59,046 nucleotides of DNA, from positions 1 through 59,046 of the forward strand of contig NZ_VFUZ01000031.1 in the NCBI RefSeq assembly GCF_006658505.1. The letters are read 5' to 3'. Positions 42,311 to 52,942 of the stretch are shown piece by piece. This stretch comes from Mesorhizobium sp. B2-4-15. GTDB taxonomy: Bacteria > Pseudomonadota > Alphaproteobacteria > Rhizobiales > Rhizobiaceae. Both the position numbers and the translations under genes were made by a program. Every line of letters starts with the position of its first letter. Positions within the stretch are counted from its first letter, which is position 1. The notes below the pieces were generated by a model. It saw only the letters and a list, made by a program, of their open reading frames with translations. It was not told where the DNA came from and did not search any database.

Positions 42311-43591
42311 ATGGCGCTGATCGTCCTGTTCGGAACCTTCGTGTTTCTGCTCGTCATCGGCACGCCGATCGCTTTCTGCCTCGGCGTTGCCAGCTTCGCG
42401 ACGATCCTGACGCTGGGCCTGCCGCCGGTGGTGGTGTTCCAGCGGCTCAATTCCGGGGTCAGCGTGTTCTCGCTGATGGCCATTCCCTTCTTCATCTTCG
42501 CCGGCGATCTGATGGTGCGCGGCGGCATCGCGGCGCGCCTGGTGGCGCTGGCCGGATCGCTGGTCGGCCATCTGCGCGGCGGCCTGGGCCAGGTCAACAT
42601 CGCCGCGTCGACCATGTTCGGCGGCATTTCCGGTTCGGCGGTGGCGGACGCCTCGGCGGTCGGCGGGCTGATGATCCCGCAGATGAAGGCGCGCGGCTAC
42701 GGCGTCGACTATGCCGTCAACATCACCTCGGTCGGCGCCATCATCGCCTTGCTGATCCCGCCGTCGCACAACATGATCATCTATTCGATCTCGGCCGGCG
42801 GCCGCATCTCGATCGCCGACCTGTTCACGGCGGGCGTCATACCGGGCCTGCTCCTGGCGCTTTCGCTGATGATCACGGCCTATTGGGTCGCCAGCCGGCG
42901 CGGCTATCCCACCGAGCCCTTCGCCGGCTTCGGTCGCGCGATGCAACTGCTTGTCGCCGCCATTCCCGGCCTCGTGCTGATCGGCATCATTTTCGGCGGC
43001 GTCAGGTCGGGCATGTTCACGGCGACGGAAAGCTCGTGCATCGCCATCGTCTACGCCTTCCTGGTGACGCTTGTCATCTACCGTTCGATGAGCTGGGGCG
43101 ACTTCGTCGCCGCGACCACGGCGGCGGTGCGCACGACGGCGATGGTGCTGATGATCATCGGCTGCGCCGCCGCCTTTGGCTGGCTGCTCGCCTATCTCAG
43201 GGTTCCCGCCGCGCTTGTCGCCTTCTTGCAGTCGGTATCCGACAACAAGCTGGTCATCCTGCTGTTGATCAACATCGTTCTGCTCATCCTCGGCACATTC
43301 ATGGACATGTCGCCGCTGATCATCATCACCACGCCGATCTTCCTGCCCGTGGTCATGGCCTATGGCGTCGATCCCGTGCATTTCGGGGTCATCCTGATCC
43401 TCAATCTCGGCATCGGCCTGTGCACGCCGCCGGTGGGCGCCGTGCTCTTCGTCAGCTGCGCCATCGGCCGCATCCCGATCTGGACGGCGATGCGCTCGAT
43501 CTGGCCATTCTATGGCGCGGCCTTCGCCGTGCTGATGCTTGTCACCTACATACCGGAAATCTCATTGTGGCTGCCGAGTCTGTTTCACTAG
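42311..43591 (+). CDS. TRAP transporter large permease (DctM family)
   Basis: A 426-residue protein with about 12 membrane helices. The family's GGISGSAVADASAVGGLMIPQM, LIPPSHNMIIYS and NLGIGLCTPPVGAVLFV signatures are intact; these form the substrate and sodium path. It ends the uxaC-dctPQM run and is followed immediately by a strong hairpin at 43594. Confidence 0.94.
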   Translation: MALIVLFGTFVFLLVIGTPIAFCLGVASFATILTLGLPPVVVFQRLNSGVSVFSLMAIPFFIFAGDLMVRGGIAARLVALAGSLVGHLRGGLGQVNIAASTMFGGISGSAVADASAVGGLMIPQMKARGYGVDYAVNITSVGAIIALLIPPSHNMIIYSISAGGRISIADLFTAGVIPGLLLALSLMITAYWVASRRGYPTEPFAGFGRAMQLLVAAIPGLVLIGIIFGGVRSGMFTATESSCIAIVYAFLVTLVIYRSMSWGDFVAATTAAVRTTAMVLMIIGCAAAFGWLLAYLRVPAALVAFLQSVSDNKLVILLLINIVLLILGTFMDMSPLIIITTPIFLPVVMAYGVDPVHFGVILILNLGIGLCTPPVGAVLFVSCAIGRIPIWTAMRSIWPFYGAAFAVLMLVTYIPEISLWLPSLFH

Positions 43592-43593
43592 AG

Positions 43594-43624
43594 CTGGCCA
43601 GCGATCGGTAGAATCGCTGGCCAG
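43594..43624 (+). terminator. Perfect hairpin after dctM
   Basis: CTGGCCAGCGAT (43594-43605) pairs exactly with ATCGCTGGCCAG (43613-43624) around CGGTAGA, then TTTCAACTCTTTGTTTTT. It begins 3 bases after the stop and ends the uxaC-dctPQM transcript. Confidence 0.8.
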
Positions 43625-43630
43625 TTTCAA

Positions 43631-43692
43631 CTCTTTGTTTTTACGCAATTCCGGACGGATGACGGCTACGCACTTTTCCTGGAATTGCTTTA
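43631..43692. repeat. Rhizobial palindromic intergenic repeat, copy B
   Basis: Near-identical to copy A (24559-24624): ACGCAATTCCGGACGG and CACTTTTCCTGGAATTGC in the same orientation. It separates the TRAP terminator from the GntR gene. Confidence 0.7.
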
Positions 43693-43705
43693 GGAGGTTC
43701 ACCAC

Positions 43706-44479
43706 GTGTCCGAAACAATTGCCGACCTCCGGGTCGAGAGAAAACCCAAACTCTCGGAGACCGTCGTCGCGGCGATCCGCAAGCAGTTGCAGGCGGGCGA
43801 GATCCTGCCCGGCCACAAACTGCCGACCGAAGGCCAGTTGACCGAAACCTTCGGCGTCAGCCGCACCGTCATCCGTGAGGCCTTGGCCAAGCTTGCCGCC
43901 GACGGCCTGGTCGAGCCTCGCCAAGGCGCGGGCGTCTTCGTCACCGAGCACATTTCGACGATGTTCGGCGCACTGGCCGCCGACATGGGCACCAAGGACT
44001 CCATCGCGCTCAACGTGCTGGAGGTACGCCTGGCGATCGAGATCGAATCGGCCGGGCTCGCCGCCATCCGCCGCAATGCCGCGCAGGAAGCGGCGATCCA
44101 GGAAGCCTTCTTCGAGTTCGAACGGCTGCTGCTCAACAGCGAACCGACCGGGCCGGCCGATCTCGCCTTCCACCGCGCCATCGCCAGCGCCACCAACAAT
44201 CCGTTCTATGTCGAAATGCTCGACGTGCTCGGCCGGCGCGCCATACCGTGCGACGTGACCTCGCCCTGGTCGACGGAACTGGTGCAATCCGACAGCTACC
44301 AGCGCGGGCTGCAGGGGGAGCATCTGGTGATCCTCGACGCCATCACGTCCGGCGATGCAGAAGCCGCGCGCGAGGCGATGCGCGCGCACCTCACGGCCAG
44401 CCAACAGCGCTACCGCGAACGCCTGCACGCAAGGCAGGTCTTCTATGCCAATTCGGTCAAGGCGGCCGCCGGCGAGTGA
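43706..44479 (+). CDS. GntR-family (FadR subfamily) transcriptional regulator
   Basis: A 257-residue regulator. The N-terminal winged helix (about 12-80) contains LPTEGQLTETFGVSRTVIREALAKLAADGLVEPRQGAGVFV. An all-helical FCD ligand-binding domain follows (about 100-240). The start is GTG at 43706, with TAGGAGG upstream. It lies inside the uronate module, directly before kduI, so it most likely responds to a uronate intermediate and controls the inverted repeat at 39222-39257. Confidence 0.9.
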   Translation: MSETIADLRVERKPKLSETVVAAIRKQLQAGEILPGHKLPTEGQLTETFGVSRTVIREALAKLAADGLVEPRQGAGVFVTEHISTMFGALAADMGTKDSIALNVLEVRLAIEIESAGLAAIRRNAAQEAAIQEAFFEFERLLLNSEPTGPADLAFHRAIASATNNPFYVEMLDVLGRRAIPCDVTSPWSTELVQSDSYQRGLQGEHLVILDAITSGDAEAAREAMRAHLTASQQRYRERLHARQVFYANSVKAAAGE

Positions 44480-44501
44480 TCCATCGGAAGTCAGGACAGA
44501 G

Positions 44502-45353
44502 ATGAGCCAGAACCATACCGACTACACATCGCGCTTCGCCATCGACCCGGTCGCCGCGGCGGCCATGGGCACCGACGAACTGCGCCACAATTTCCACATC
44601 GAGGACTTGTTCCAGCCCGGCCGGATCAGCCTGACCTATACCCACTACGACCGGATGATCGTCGGCGGCGCCGTGCCGGCCAGCAAGCCGCTTCGGCTGG
44701 AAGCGATCAAGCCGACGGGGACGAAGGGTTTTCTCGATCGGCGCGAGATGATCGCCGTCAACATCGGCGGGTCCGGCACGATCGAAGCCGGTGGCCAGTC
44801 CTTCACGCTCCAGGCGCGCGACATGCTCTATCTCGGCATGGGGACCAGCGACGTATCGTTCGCGTCCACGAGCGACAATGAGCCGGCTAAGTTCTACCTG
44901 TTGAGCGCGCCGGCGCATCAGGCTCATCCCAATCGGCTGATCCGCATCGGCGACGCCAGGCGCGTCGATCTCGGCAGCAAGGATGGCTGCAACGAGCGCT
45001 CGATCTTCCAGTTCATCCACGCCGATGGCGCGAAAACCTGCCAGCTCGTCGTCGGCATGACGCAGCTCGCGCCCGGCTCTGTCTGGAACACCATGCCGTG
45101 TCATGTGCATGACCGGCGCATGGAGGCCTATCTCTATTTCGATCTCGCGGACACGACGCGGGTCTTCCATTTCCTGGGCGAACCGGATGAGACGCGCCAT
45201 ATCGTGATGCGCAACGAGGAGGCTGTGCTATCCCCCGGCTGGTCGATCCATTCGGGCGCCGGTACGTCGAACTACGCCTTCATCTGGGCAATGGCCGGAG
45301 ACAATGTCGATTACACCGATGTCGATCCGGTAGCGATGGAAGAACTGCGGTGA
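44502..45353 (+). CDS. kduI: 5-keto-4-deoxyuronate isomerase KduI
   Basis: Converts 4-deoxy-L-threo-5-hexosulose uronate (DKI) to 2,5-diketo-3-deoxygluconate (DKII) in the cytoplasm. 283 residues, standard length. The zinc ligands are visible as H201 and H203 in CHVHDRRMEAY, E208 and H250 in WSIHSGAG. The ATG at 44502 follows the GntR stop by 22 bases, and the gene overlaps kduD by 4 bases. Confidence 0.95.
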   Translation: MSQNHTDYTSRFAIDPVAAAAMGTDELRHNFHIEDLFQPGRISLTYTHYDRMIVGGAVPASKPLRLEAIKPTGTKGFLDRREMIAVNIGGSGTIEAGGQSFTLQARDMLYLGMGTSDVSFASTSDNEPAKFYLLSAPAHQAHPNRLIRIGDARRVDLGSKDGCNERSIFQFIHADGAKTCQLVVGMTQLAPGSVWNTMPCHVHDRRMEAYLYFDLADTTRVFHFLGEPDETRHIVMRNEEAVLSPGWSIHSGAGTSNYAFIWAMAGDNVDYTDVDPVAMEELR

Positions 45354-46117
45354 TCGACCTCCCCGCTTTCAGCCTGGCCGGCAAACGCATCCTCGTTACC
45401 GGCGCCAACACCGGCATCGGCCAGGGCATAGCGGTGTCGATCGCGCGCGCCGGCGGCGCGGTCGTCGGCGTCGGCCGCTCATCGATGGACGAGACGGCGG
45501 CAAGGATCGCCGCCCAGAAGGGCGGGCAGTTCGAAGCTGTAACCGCCGACCTTGCCGACACGGCAGCGGCCGGACCGATGCTGGACCGGGTCTGGGAAAA
45601 AAGCGGACCACTCGACGGGCTGGTCAACAATGCCGGGATCATCCGGCGCGCCGATGCCGTCGATCTGAGCGAGGCCGATTGGGACGAGGTGCTCGACGTC
45701 AACCTGAAGACGGTCTTCCTGCTCTGCCAAGCCTTCGCCAGGCGCGTCCTGGCCGATGGGCGCAAGGGCAAGATCGTCAACATCGCCTCGGTATTGAGCT
45801 TTCAGGGCGGCATCCGCGTCGCGTCCTACACCGCCTCCAAGCATGGCGTGCTTGGCATCACCCGGCTGCTCGCCTGCGAATGGGCGGCGAAAGGCATCAA
45901 CGTCAACGGCATCGCGCCGGGTTATATCGAAACCAATAATACCGAGGCGCTGCGTGCCGACCCCGACAGAAGCGCTGCCATCCTGGCGCGCATTCCGGCG
46001 GGCCGATGGGGCGAACCGGGAGACATCGGCGATGCAGCGGTGTTCCTGCTGGCGTCGGCATCCAATTACATGCATGGCGCGGTGGTGCCGGTGGATGGCG
46101 GCTGGCTGGCGCGGTGA
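45350..46117 (+). CDS. kduD: 2-dehydro-3-deoxy-D-gluconate 5-dehydrogenase KduD
   Basis: A 255-residue short-chain dehydrogenase reducing DKII to 2-keto-3-deoxygluconate. The cofactor loop is TGANTGIGQGIA, LVNNAGIIRR follows, and the catalytic YTASK pair is in SYTASKHGVLG. The start is GTG at 45350, overlapping the kduI stop. The assignment from the SDR superfamily rests on this coupling; the IRRADAVDLSEADWD segment also fits KduD. Confidence 0.93.
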   Translation: MIDLPAFSLAGKRILVTGANTGIGQGIAVSIARAGGAVVGVGRSSMDETAARIAAQKGGQFEAVTADLADTAAAGPMLDRVWEKSGPLDGLVNNAGIIRRADAVDLSEADWDEVLDVNLKTVFLLCQAFARRVLADGRKGKIVNIASVLSFQGGIRVASYTASKHGVLGITRLLACEWAAKGINVNGIAPGYIETNNTEALRADPDRSAAILARIPAGRWGEPGDIGDAAVFLLASASNYMHGAVVPVDGGWLAR

Positions 46118-46127
46118 GGAGGTGACG

Positions 46128-46466
46128 ATGGCGAAACCGAAGATGTTCGCGCAGGCCGGCGAGGGTGCCTGGACGCCGACGCCTGACGGCAACAGGCGGC
46201 GCGTTTTGCTGCATACGGACGAATTGATGATGGTCGAGTTCGGCTTCGACAGGGGCGGTATCGGCGCATTGCACTCGCATCCGCATGTCCAGGCAAGCTA
46301 CGTTGCCGAGGGCCGTTTCGAGGTGACCATCGATGGCCGGACCGAGATCCTTGGGGCCGGCGGAAGCTTCATCGTGCCGTCCGGTCTGGTGCATGGCGTC
46401 AAGGCGCTGGAAGCGGGGCGGCTGGTCGACAGTTTCACGCCGCGCCGGGCTGATTTTCTGACCTGA
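46128..46466 (+). CDS. kdgF: KdgF-like cupin
   Basis: A 112-residue single-domain cupin. Metal ligand candidates are H49, H51, H53 and Q55 in LHSHPHVQASYV and H89 in GLVHGV. KdgF opens 4,5-unsaturated galacturonate to the linear 5-keto-4-deoxyuronate, the substrate of KduI. Its size, its ligand pattern and its place 10 bases after kduD support this. Other small cupins near uronate genes are less likely. Last gene of the module. Confidence 0.85.
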   Translation: MAKPKMFAQAGEGAWTPTPDGNRRRVLLHTDELMMVEFGFDRGGIGALHSHPHVQASYVAEGRFEVTIDGRTEILGAGGSFIVPSGLVHGVKALEAGRLVDSFTPRRADFLT

Positions 46467-46537
46467 TGGACGCCGCCAGTTTGCCGTGAGCCGGGTGGAG
46501 GATGCACGCTTGCGTTGATCCCTCGCGCAAATCAAAA

Positions 46538-46561
46538 CCCGCGCCTCCGAAGAGGCGCGGG
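46538..46561. terminator. Perfect bidirectional hairpin after the uronate module
   Basis: CCCGCGCCTC (46538-46547) pairs with GAGGCGCGGG (46552-46561) around the stable tetraloop CGAA. The A-run before it serves the minus strand as a T-tail. It lies between convergent kdgF and the glycosyltransferase pseudogene. Confidence 0.75.
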
Positions 46562-46649
46562 CGTTGCCTGGGCGCTTGTGGCGCCGCGGTACTCAAAACA
46601 TCACCGCAGGATTGGAAACCTGCCGGATCATGGTGAATATAAGCTTAAC

Positions 46650-47665
46650 TTAATAGACTAAATCCGCGTGGTCACGGCGACCGGCGGCGAGCAAGCGGTG
46701 CGTGGCCTCGAGAATGGCCTCGACCGGCGTGTCGGCGACTTTGGCTGTTCTGCCGCGCCTCGGCGCCGTCACCACCTCGACCCGGTTCGACAGCGGCCGC
46801 CACCGCTCGAGATTGGCTCCGTTGTTGACGATCACCGTCGGCGTCATGACCGTGGCGAACAGGTGCCCCAGCCCGCCTTCCATACCGACATAGGCGGCAG
46901 CCATCTCGCCAAGCGCCAACAGGAGGTCGCCGAACGCCTCGACTCCGAGCCCGAGTTCCGGACCGATCACCGAAAGACGGCTCTCCCTGGCGAGAAGGGC
47001 CTGCGGCGTCGGTCCGTCGCCCGGGGTTACCAGATACAGGACCTGATAGCCGGCATCGATGAGATTGCCGGCTATGGCAGCGACCTGGGCCTCGCTCATG
47101 AACTTGTTGCCCCTGGCATTGCCGCCAAGCAGGATCAGCGGCCGGTCGCCGGTTCCGCGAAGCCGGCGCGCCTGGGTCCGGCGGCCTGCGGGGCATCAAG
47201 CCGATGGTCGAATGGCAAGTGCCGGCCGGCGAGGCGCTCGATCAGCCGGTGGTAGCGCCAGGCATTGTGTTCGGGTCGCAAGGTCCATCTTGTGCCCCAC
47301 CGCAGCGACAGGAGATGGCCGGCAAAATTGGGCTCGTAGCGGACGCCGCGGCTGAGAAGCTGCAATCCGGTCACTATCAGCCCGGGCACGCCCGCCCGGA
47401 AGTCGACGACCGTCGTTCGTCCGCCGGGCCGGGCGAACTCAGCCAGAATGGCGGAAAGCGGCACAATCGTCCTGAAGTCATCGACGAGGGGAGCCGCGTG
47501 CTTGTGCAACATGCCCGTAAGCGAGGACTTGCCCCGGCTGCCATAGACGATATGGCTTCGTGGGAAGGCCGTTCTTGCCGCCCGCAAGGCCGGTATCCTC
47601 AGCAACCCGTCGTCGAGGGCATCGTTGCGGCCGTAGAAGATAAGCAGCGGCGCGGGCAAATCCAT
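46650..47665 (-). pseudogene. Glycosyltransferase family 9-like (heptosyltransferase-type) gene with a frameshift
   Basis: Two overlapping frames together encode about 338 residues, the length of a GT9 enzyme. The N-terminal half runs from ATG 47665 (MDLPAPLLIFYGRNDALDDG) to a stop at 47135. The C-terminal half continues in another frame with RPLILLGGNARGNKF (ATG inside at 47099) and GMEGGLGHLFATVM and LERWRPL, the nucleotide-sugar site pattern. The shift lies between about 47135 and 47180. It is a real inactivation or a sequencing error. The intact protein would transfer a sugar to lipopolysaccharide or a related glycan. Confidence 0.65.
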
Positions 47666-47788
47666 GGCCAGGCGGATCCGTTAGCTATGAGGTCGGGAAT
47701 AATGCTTCAAACGCAACAATAGGGAGCGGTATCAACCGATATCGTCGCCGATGCGCTGGTCATTGCGGCACCAAAACGCCGACGTTGT

Positions 47789-49210
47789 TCAGGTGATATG
47801 CGTGAGCAGACTGAAAAGCCGCTCGAACGTCTTGCCGTAGGGCGGGCGTAGAAGTCCTCCCGCACTCAGTCTGGACTGCAGGAAGACCGGCTTTTCCTTG
47901 CTGAAGGTGCGAAACCCCCATTCGCCGTGATAGGCGCCCATGCCGCTGGCGCCGACACCGCCGAAAGGCTGGTTCTCCTGCACCAGATGCAGCATGCAGT
48001 CGTTGATCGTGACGCCGCCGGCGAGGGTCTCATGCAGGATGCGTTGGCGGTTGCGGCTGTCGTGGCCGAACCAGTAGAGCGCCAGCGGCCGGTCGGCCCG
48101 GTTCACATGATCGATCGCATCGTCGACCGCGGCATACTCGACGATCGGCAGCACCGGGCCGAAAATCTCTTCGCGCATCAGCCGCAGGTCCGGACCGGCA
48201 TTCCTGACCAAGGTCGGCGGCAGCTTCCGGTCGGCAGTACCGAGCTCTTCGCCGGCCGGATTGATTTCGACGACATCGGCGCCGGCGTCGCGGGCTTCCG
48301 TGATCATGGCGCGCAGGCGCTGGTAATGCCGGTCGCTGATGATGGCGGTGTAGTCGGGGTTGTCGCGCAAGGTGGGGTAGAGCCGCGCCACCGCCGTGGC
48401 GAGCTTCACGGCGACCGTGGCCGACTGTCCCCTGGGCACCAGCAGATAATCCGGCGCGATGCAGGTCTGCCCGGCATTGAGCAGCTTGCCATAAGCGACG
48501 CTGGATGTAGCCGCATCGAGATCGCATGAGGCATCGAAGATCGCCGGCGACTTGCCGCCGAGTTCGAGCGTGACCGGGGTCAGGTTGGCGGCAGCGGCGA
48601 TCGCGACCTGGCGGCCGACGGCGGTCGAGCCGGTGAACAGGAGATGATCGAAGGGCATCGATACGAAGGCCTTGCCCATTTCGGCGTCGCCGGTGATGAC
48701 GCTCAACTCGTCGGGGGCAAAGTGCTCGCCGGCCAGTTTTTCCAGCAGCGCGGAGAATGCAGGTGTCAGTTCTGATGGCTTGACCAGCACACGGTTGCCG
48801 GCGGCCAGGGCTGCGATCACCGGCGCGGCGGCGAGCTGAAAGGGGTAGTTCCAGGGCGAGACGACGCCGACGACGCCGAGCGGCTGCGGCAGCAGGCGAT
48901 TTCGGCCGGGCAGGAACGGCAAGGTGGTGGCGATACGGCGCTCTCGCATCCAGCCTCTCAGATGGGAAAGCGTGTGGCGGATGCCGGCGCGCACGACAAA
49001 CAGTTCCGCGAGGCGGGTCTCATGCGCCGAGCGGCCGCCGAAGTCGGCATCGATGGCCGCACAGATGTCCGCCTCGTGCTTTTCGGTGAGCGCCAGCAGG
49101 CGTTGCAGCCGGTCCCTTCGTACGCCAAGATCCGGAAAGGGTTGTGCCTGGAAGGCCGCACGCTGCCGTTCGAACCGGTCGCGGAGCGTGTCCTGTCTGA
49201 CCTGCAGCAT
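47789..49210 (-). CDS. Coniferyl-aldehyde-type aldehyde dehydrogenase
   Basis: A 473-residue NAD(P)+-dependent aldehyde dehydrogenase without the N-terminal extension of betaine-type enzymes, as in coniferyl aldehyde dehydrogenase. The catalytic Glu is E216 (LELGGKSP) and the Cys is C250 (GQTCIAP). VVSPWNYPFQL and FGPVLPIVEY are other landmarks. The ATG at 49210 has AGGAGG upstream. It could oxidise lignin-derived or long-chain aldehydes; the context gives no pathway partner. Confidence 0.9.
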   Translation of the reverse strand: MLQVRQDTLRDRFERQRAAFQAQPFPDLGVRRDRLQRLLALTEKHEADICAAIDADFGGRSAHETRLAELFVVRAGIRHTLSHLRGWMRERRIATTLPFLPGRNRLLPQPLGVVGVVSPWNYPFQLAAAPVIAALAAGNRVLVKPSELTPAFSALLEKLAGEHFAPDELSVITGDAEMGKAFVSMPFDHLLFTGSTAVGRQVAIAAAANLTPVTLELGGKSPAIFDASCDLDAATSSVAYGKLLNAGQTCIAPDYLLVPRGQSATVAVKLATAVARLYPTLRDNPDYTAIISDRHYQRLRAMITEARDAGADVVEINPAGEELGTADRKLPPTLVRNAGPDLRLMREEIFGPVLPIVEYAAVDDAIDHVNRADRPLALYWFGHDSRNRQRILHETLAGGVTINDCMLHLVQENQPFGGVGASGMGAYHGEWGFRTFSKEKPVFLQSRLSAGGLLRPPYGKTFERLFSLLTHIT

Positions 49211-49559
49211 CGCGTCCTCCTGTCGTAGGGCTGAGCTTACATCCCGGTCCCTGCAGGAATCCAGCCGGCCCGCGGCTCCCGCAAGGGAAGGCACCAGGGC
49301 TTCGGCCAGCCCGTGCCGGGTCCGCATGCTTTTCGAAGTTGGGCGGTGTGGCTGCCAGCCAGAACCGATCTGTCCACCGAAACGGCCTCCGATTCTCTAA
49401 AGCGTGGGCCCCAACCTATACATCCTATGCGGGAATCTGCAGTCTGACACGGGCCCTACGGATGAGTTGCTAGCTCGGACTTTACGGACGAGTTCGCGGT
49501 GGCATTCCCGCGCGCTTCGCTTTAGGACCATGGTTCGGCCAACGAGGAACCATCTCTCC

Positions 49560-51392
<1,833 letters not shown>

Positions 51393-51581
51393 GGCGATCC
51401 GGCGCTATCCGTGGATGTCCAACGGCCAGGTGCCGGTTGGGGCGATCTGCCTCACCGCGCCAATGGCGTGCGTTCGCTGGCGCTTGCCGGCGGCGTCGCG
51501 CTGCACGCGATCAAGCCGACCGTCATCCTGTCTTCGACAAGGAGAGGGGACCGATAGGTTTGGCCGGCTTTTGCCCTGCCT

Positions 51582-51642
51582 GTTAGAGCGTTCCATCATT
51601 TCGCGGAAATGCAGAACCGCCCTATCTCTTTGCTTTTTACGC
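51582..51642. repeat. Degenerate rhizobial intergenic repeat, copy E
   Basis: Starts TTAGAGCGTTCC and ends TTTGCTTTTTACGC, resembling the outer ends of copies A and B, but the inner inverted part is eroded. It overlaps the end of the SyrA-like gene. Confidence 0.4.
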
Positions 51643-51891
51643 GACGCCGTCATGTTCAAAGGGCGCAGGCAAGTCGGCATCACTGTCGGCGAAATCCTTG
51701 GAGTCCATTTTCTGGGGTGCGCGCCCAACGACCAGCATCAGCACGGCGACGAAATACCCAATCTGCAAAACTATCGCGGCGACCGCGGTCCAGCCAAGCG
51801 CATGCCATAAGGAACCCGTTGCCGCAAAGATCCAGACAGCCACGAAGCCCAGCGTGCCGAACATACCCACCAGAAACTGCGGAAAATACAT
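51637..51891 (-). CDS. SyrA-like exopolysaccharide production repressor, small membrane protein
   Basis: An 84-residue protein with two membrane helices (about 8-27 and 33-56), starting MYFPQFLVGM and with IVLQIGYFVAVLMLV at the second helix; a charged tail follows. This agrees with my recollection of the rhizobial SyrA/exopolysaccharide production repressor family, small inner-membrane proteins that modulate exopolysaccharide synthesis without binding DNA. The start is the ATG at 51891; an upstream GTG at 51951 would add 20 basic residues. It is convergent with recQ. Confidence 0.6.
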   Translation of the reverse strand: MYFPQFLVGMFGTLGFVAVWIFAATGSLWHALGWTAVAAIVLQIGYFVAVLMLVVGRAPQKMDSKDFADSDADLPAPFEHDGVA

Positions 51892-52039
51892 TTTTGCCAG
51901 AACGTTCCTGACTGTCACCAGTCTCGAACGTCTCCCTAACTGGAACGCCACATCCCGGTTTGAAGGTTTTTCATTATTTTAGCAATTACGCAAGTACCGG
52001 GTGAAGAGACTGGCCGGCTTCGCGGTTGGCCAGCCGCGG

Positions 52040-52792
52040 CTATGCGTGACGATGCGACAAGTCAAAACCGCCGTCCGATCGAGGCCCCGACAAGCGCTCT
52101 GCCGCGGACCGGAACATGTCCTCGAACTCCAGTTCCTGCTCGAACACCACACCTCCGAGTTTCACGGCCAGGACTTCTTCGCCTCCTTGCGGTGCGAAAT
52201 AGACTTGCGAGACGCCGGCACGAATACGCTCGCCAATCTTTCTGGCGTCGGCTTCGCTTGCTCCGGGCAGAAACACCCCGAACATCGAAGCGCCGATGCG
52301 GCCAATCACATCCTCCGAGCGAACGGAGGATCGGATGGCCGAGGCTATGAGGCGCAGGGCTTCATCGCCCCAACCAAGGCCGAAGCGTAGGTTGATGGCG
52401 CGCAGATGCTCGGGGTGAATCACTAGGAAGGCGCCCGATCGCGAGCCCGGCGCCGAGGGCTTGACCGCTCTGCGTTCGATGAGTGACGCGAAAACGGTCC
52501 CGTTCAGGCAGCCGGTCAACCCGTCATAGCTCGCCGCCTTGTTGAGTTCCCGTCGATAATGGCGGATATCGGCCAACTTCAGACCTATGAACACAAACAG
52601 CGGCAGGCAAATCACCAGAGGCAGGACCGTTGCGGTGATCACGCCACGACCGAACGGGGTCAAGGCATCGCTGAACAAAAGCAGGTAGTTCAAGGCGAGG
52701 GAAACGAGTAAGCTGCCGGTAGTTCCCAGGATGGCCAAGTACACAATGTCCTTCCATGCTTTGGCCGGGGCCTCGGTCGATGTTCTTGTCAC
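52040..52792 (-). CDS. Membrane protein with degenerate GGDEF domain
   Basis: A 250-residue protein with two membrane helices (about 18-40 and 52-75) and a diguanylate-cyclase-like domain (about 85-245). SYDGLTGCLN and LGWGDEALRLIA are recognisable. Where the active site GGDEF should be, the protein reads GASMF (167-171), so it cannot make c-di-GMP. It may bind nucleotide or act as a scaffold. The start is GTG at 52792 with AGGAGA upstream. It lies in a minus-strand run of envelope-type genes. Confidence 0.8.
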   Translation of the reverse strand: MTRTSTEAPAKAWKDIVYLAILGTTGSLLVSLALNYLLLFSDALTPFGRGVITATVLPLVICLPLFVFIGLKLADIRHYRRELNKAASYDGLTGCLNGTVFASLIERRAVKPSAPGSRSGAFLVIHPEHLRAINLRFGLGWGDEALRLIASAIRSSVRSEDVIGRIGASMFGVFLPGASEADARKIGERIRAGVSQVYFAPQGGEEVLAVKLGGVVFEQELEFEDMFRSAAERLSGPRSDGGFDLSHRHA

Positions 52793-52942
52793 GGCCAATC
52801 TCCTGTTTGATCGGCACCATACAGCCGGCAAGTTACGATTTCGGTCTCAAGGAACAATACAATTTGATGGATCGGGAGGGATCGTCTCGCCAGGGATCGG
52901 CGCTGGGAGGTCAATCCCGGAGCTGACGAATGCCTGACGCGC

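Noticed and set aside
41842..43611. 589-codon frame on the same strand as the TRAP permeases
   Set aside because: Arg/His/Pro-rich frame-shifted reading of dctQ and dctM; the true frames have intact membrane signatures and coupled start/stop codons.
51405..51728. 107-codon minus-strand frame after recQ
   Set aside because: It overlaps the SyrA-like gene in another frame and the degenerate repeat; no protein features.
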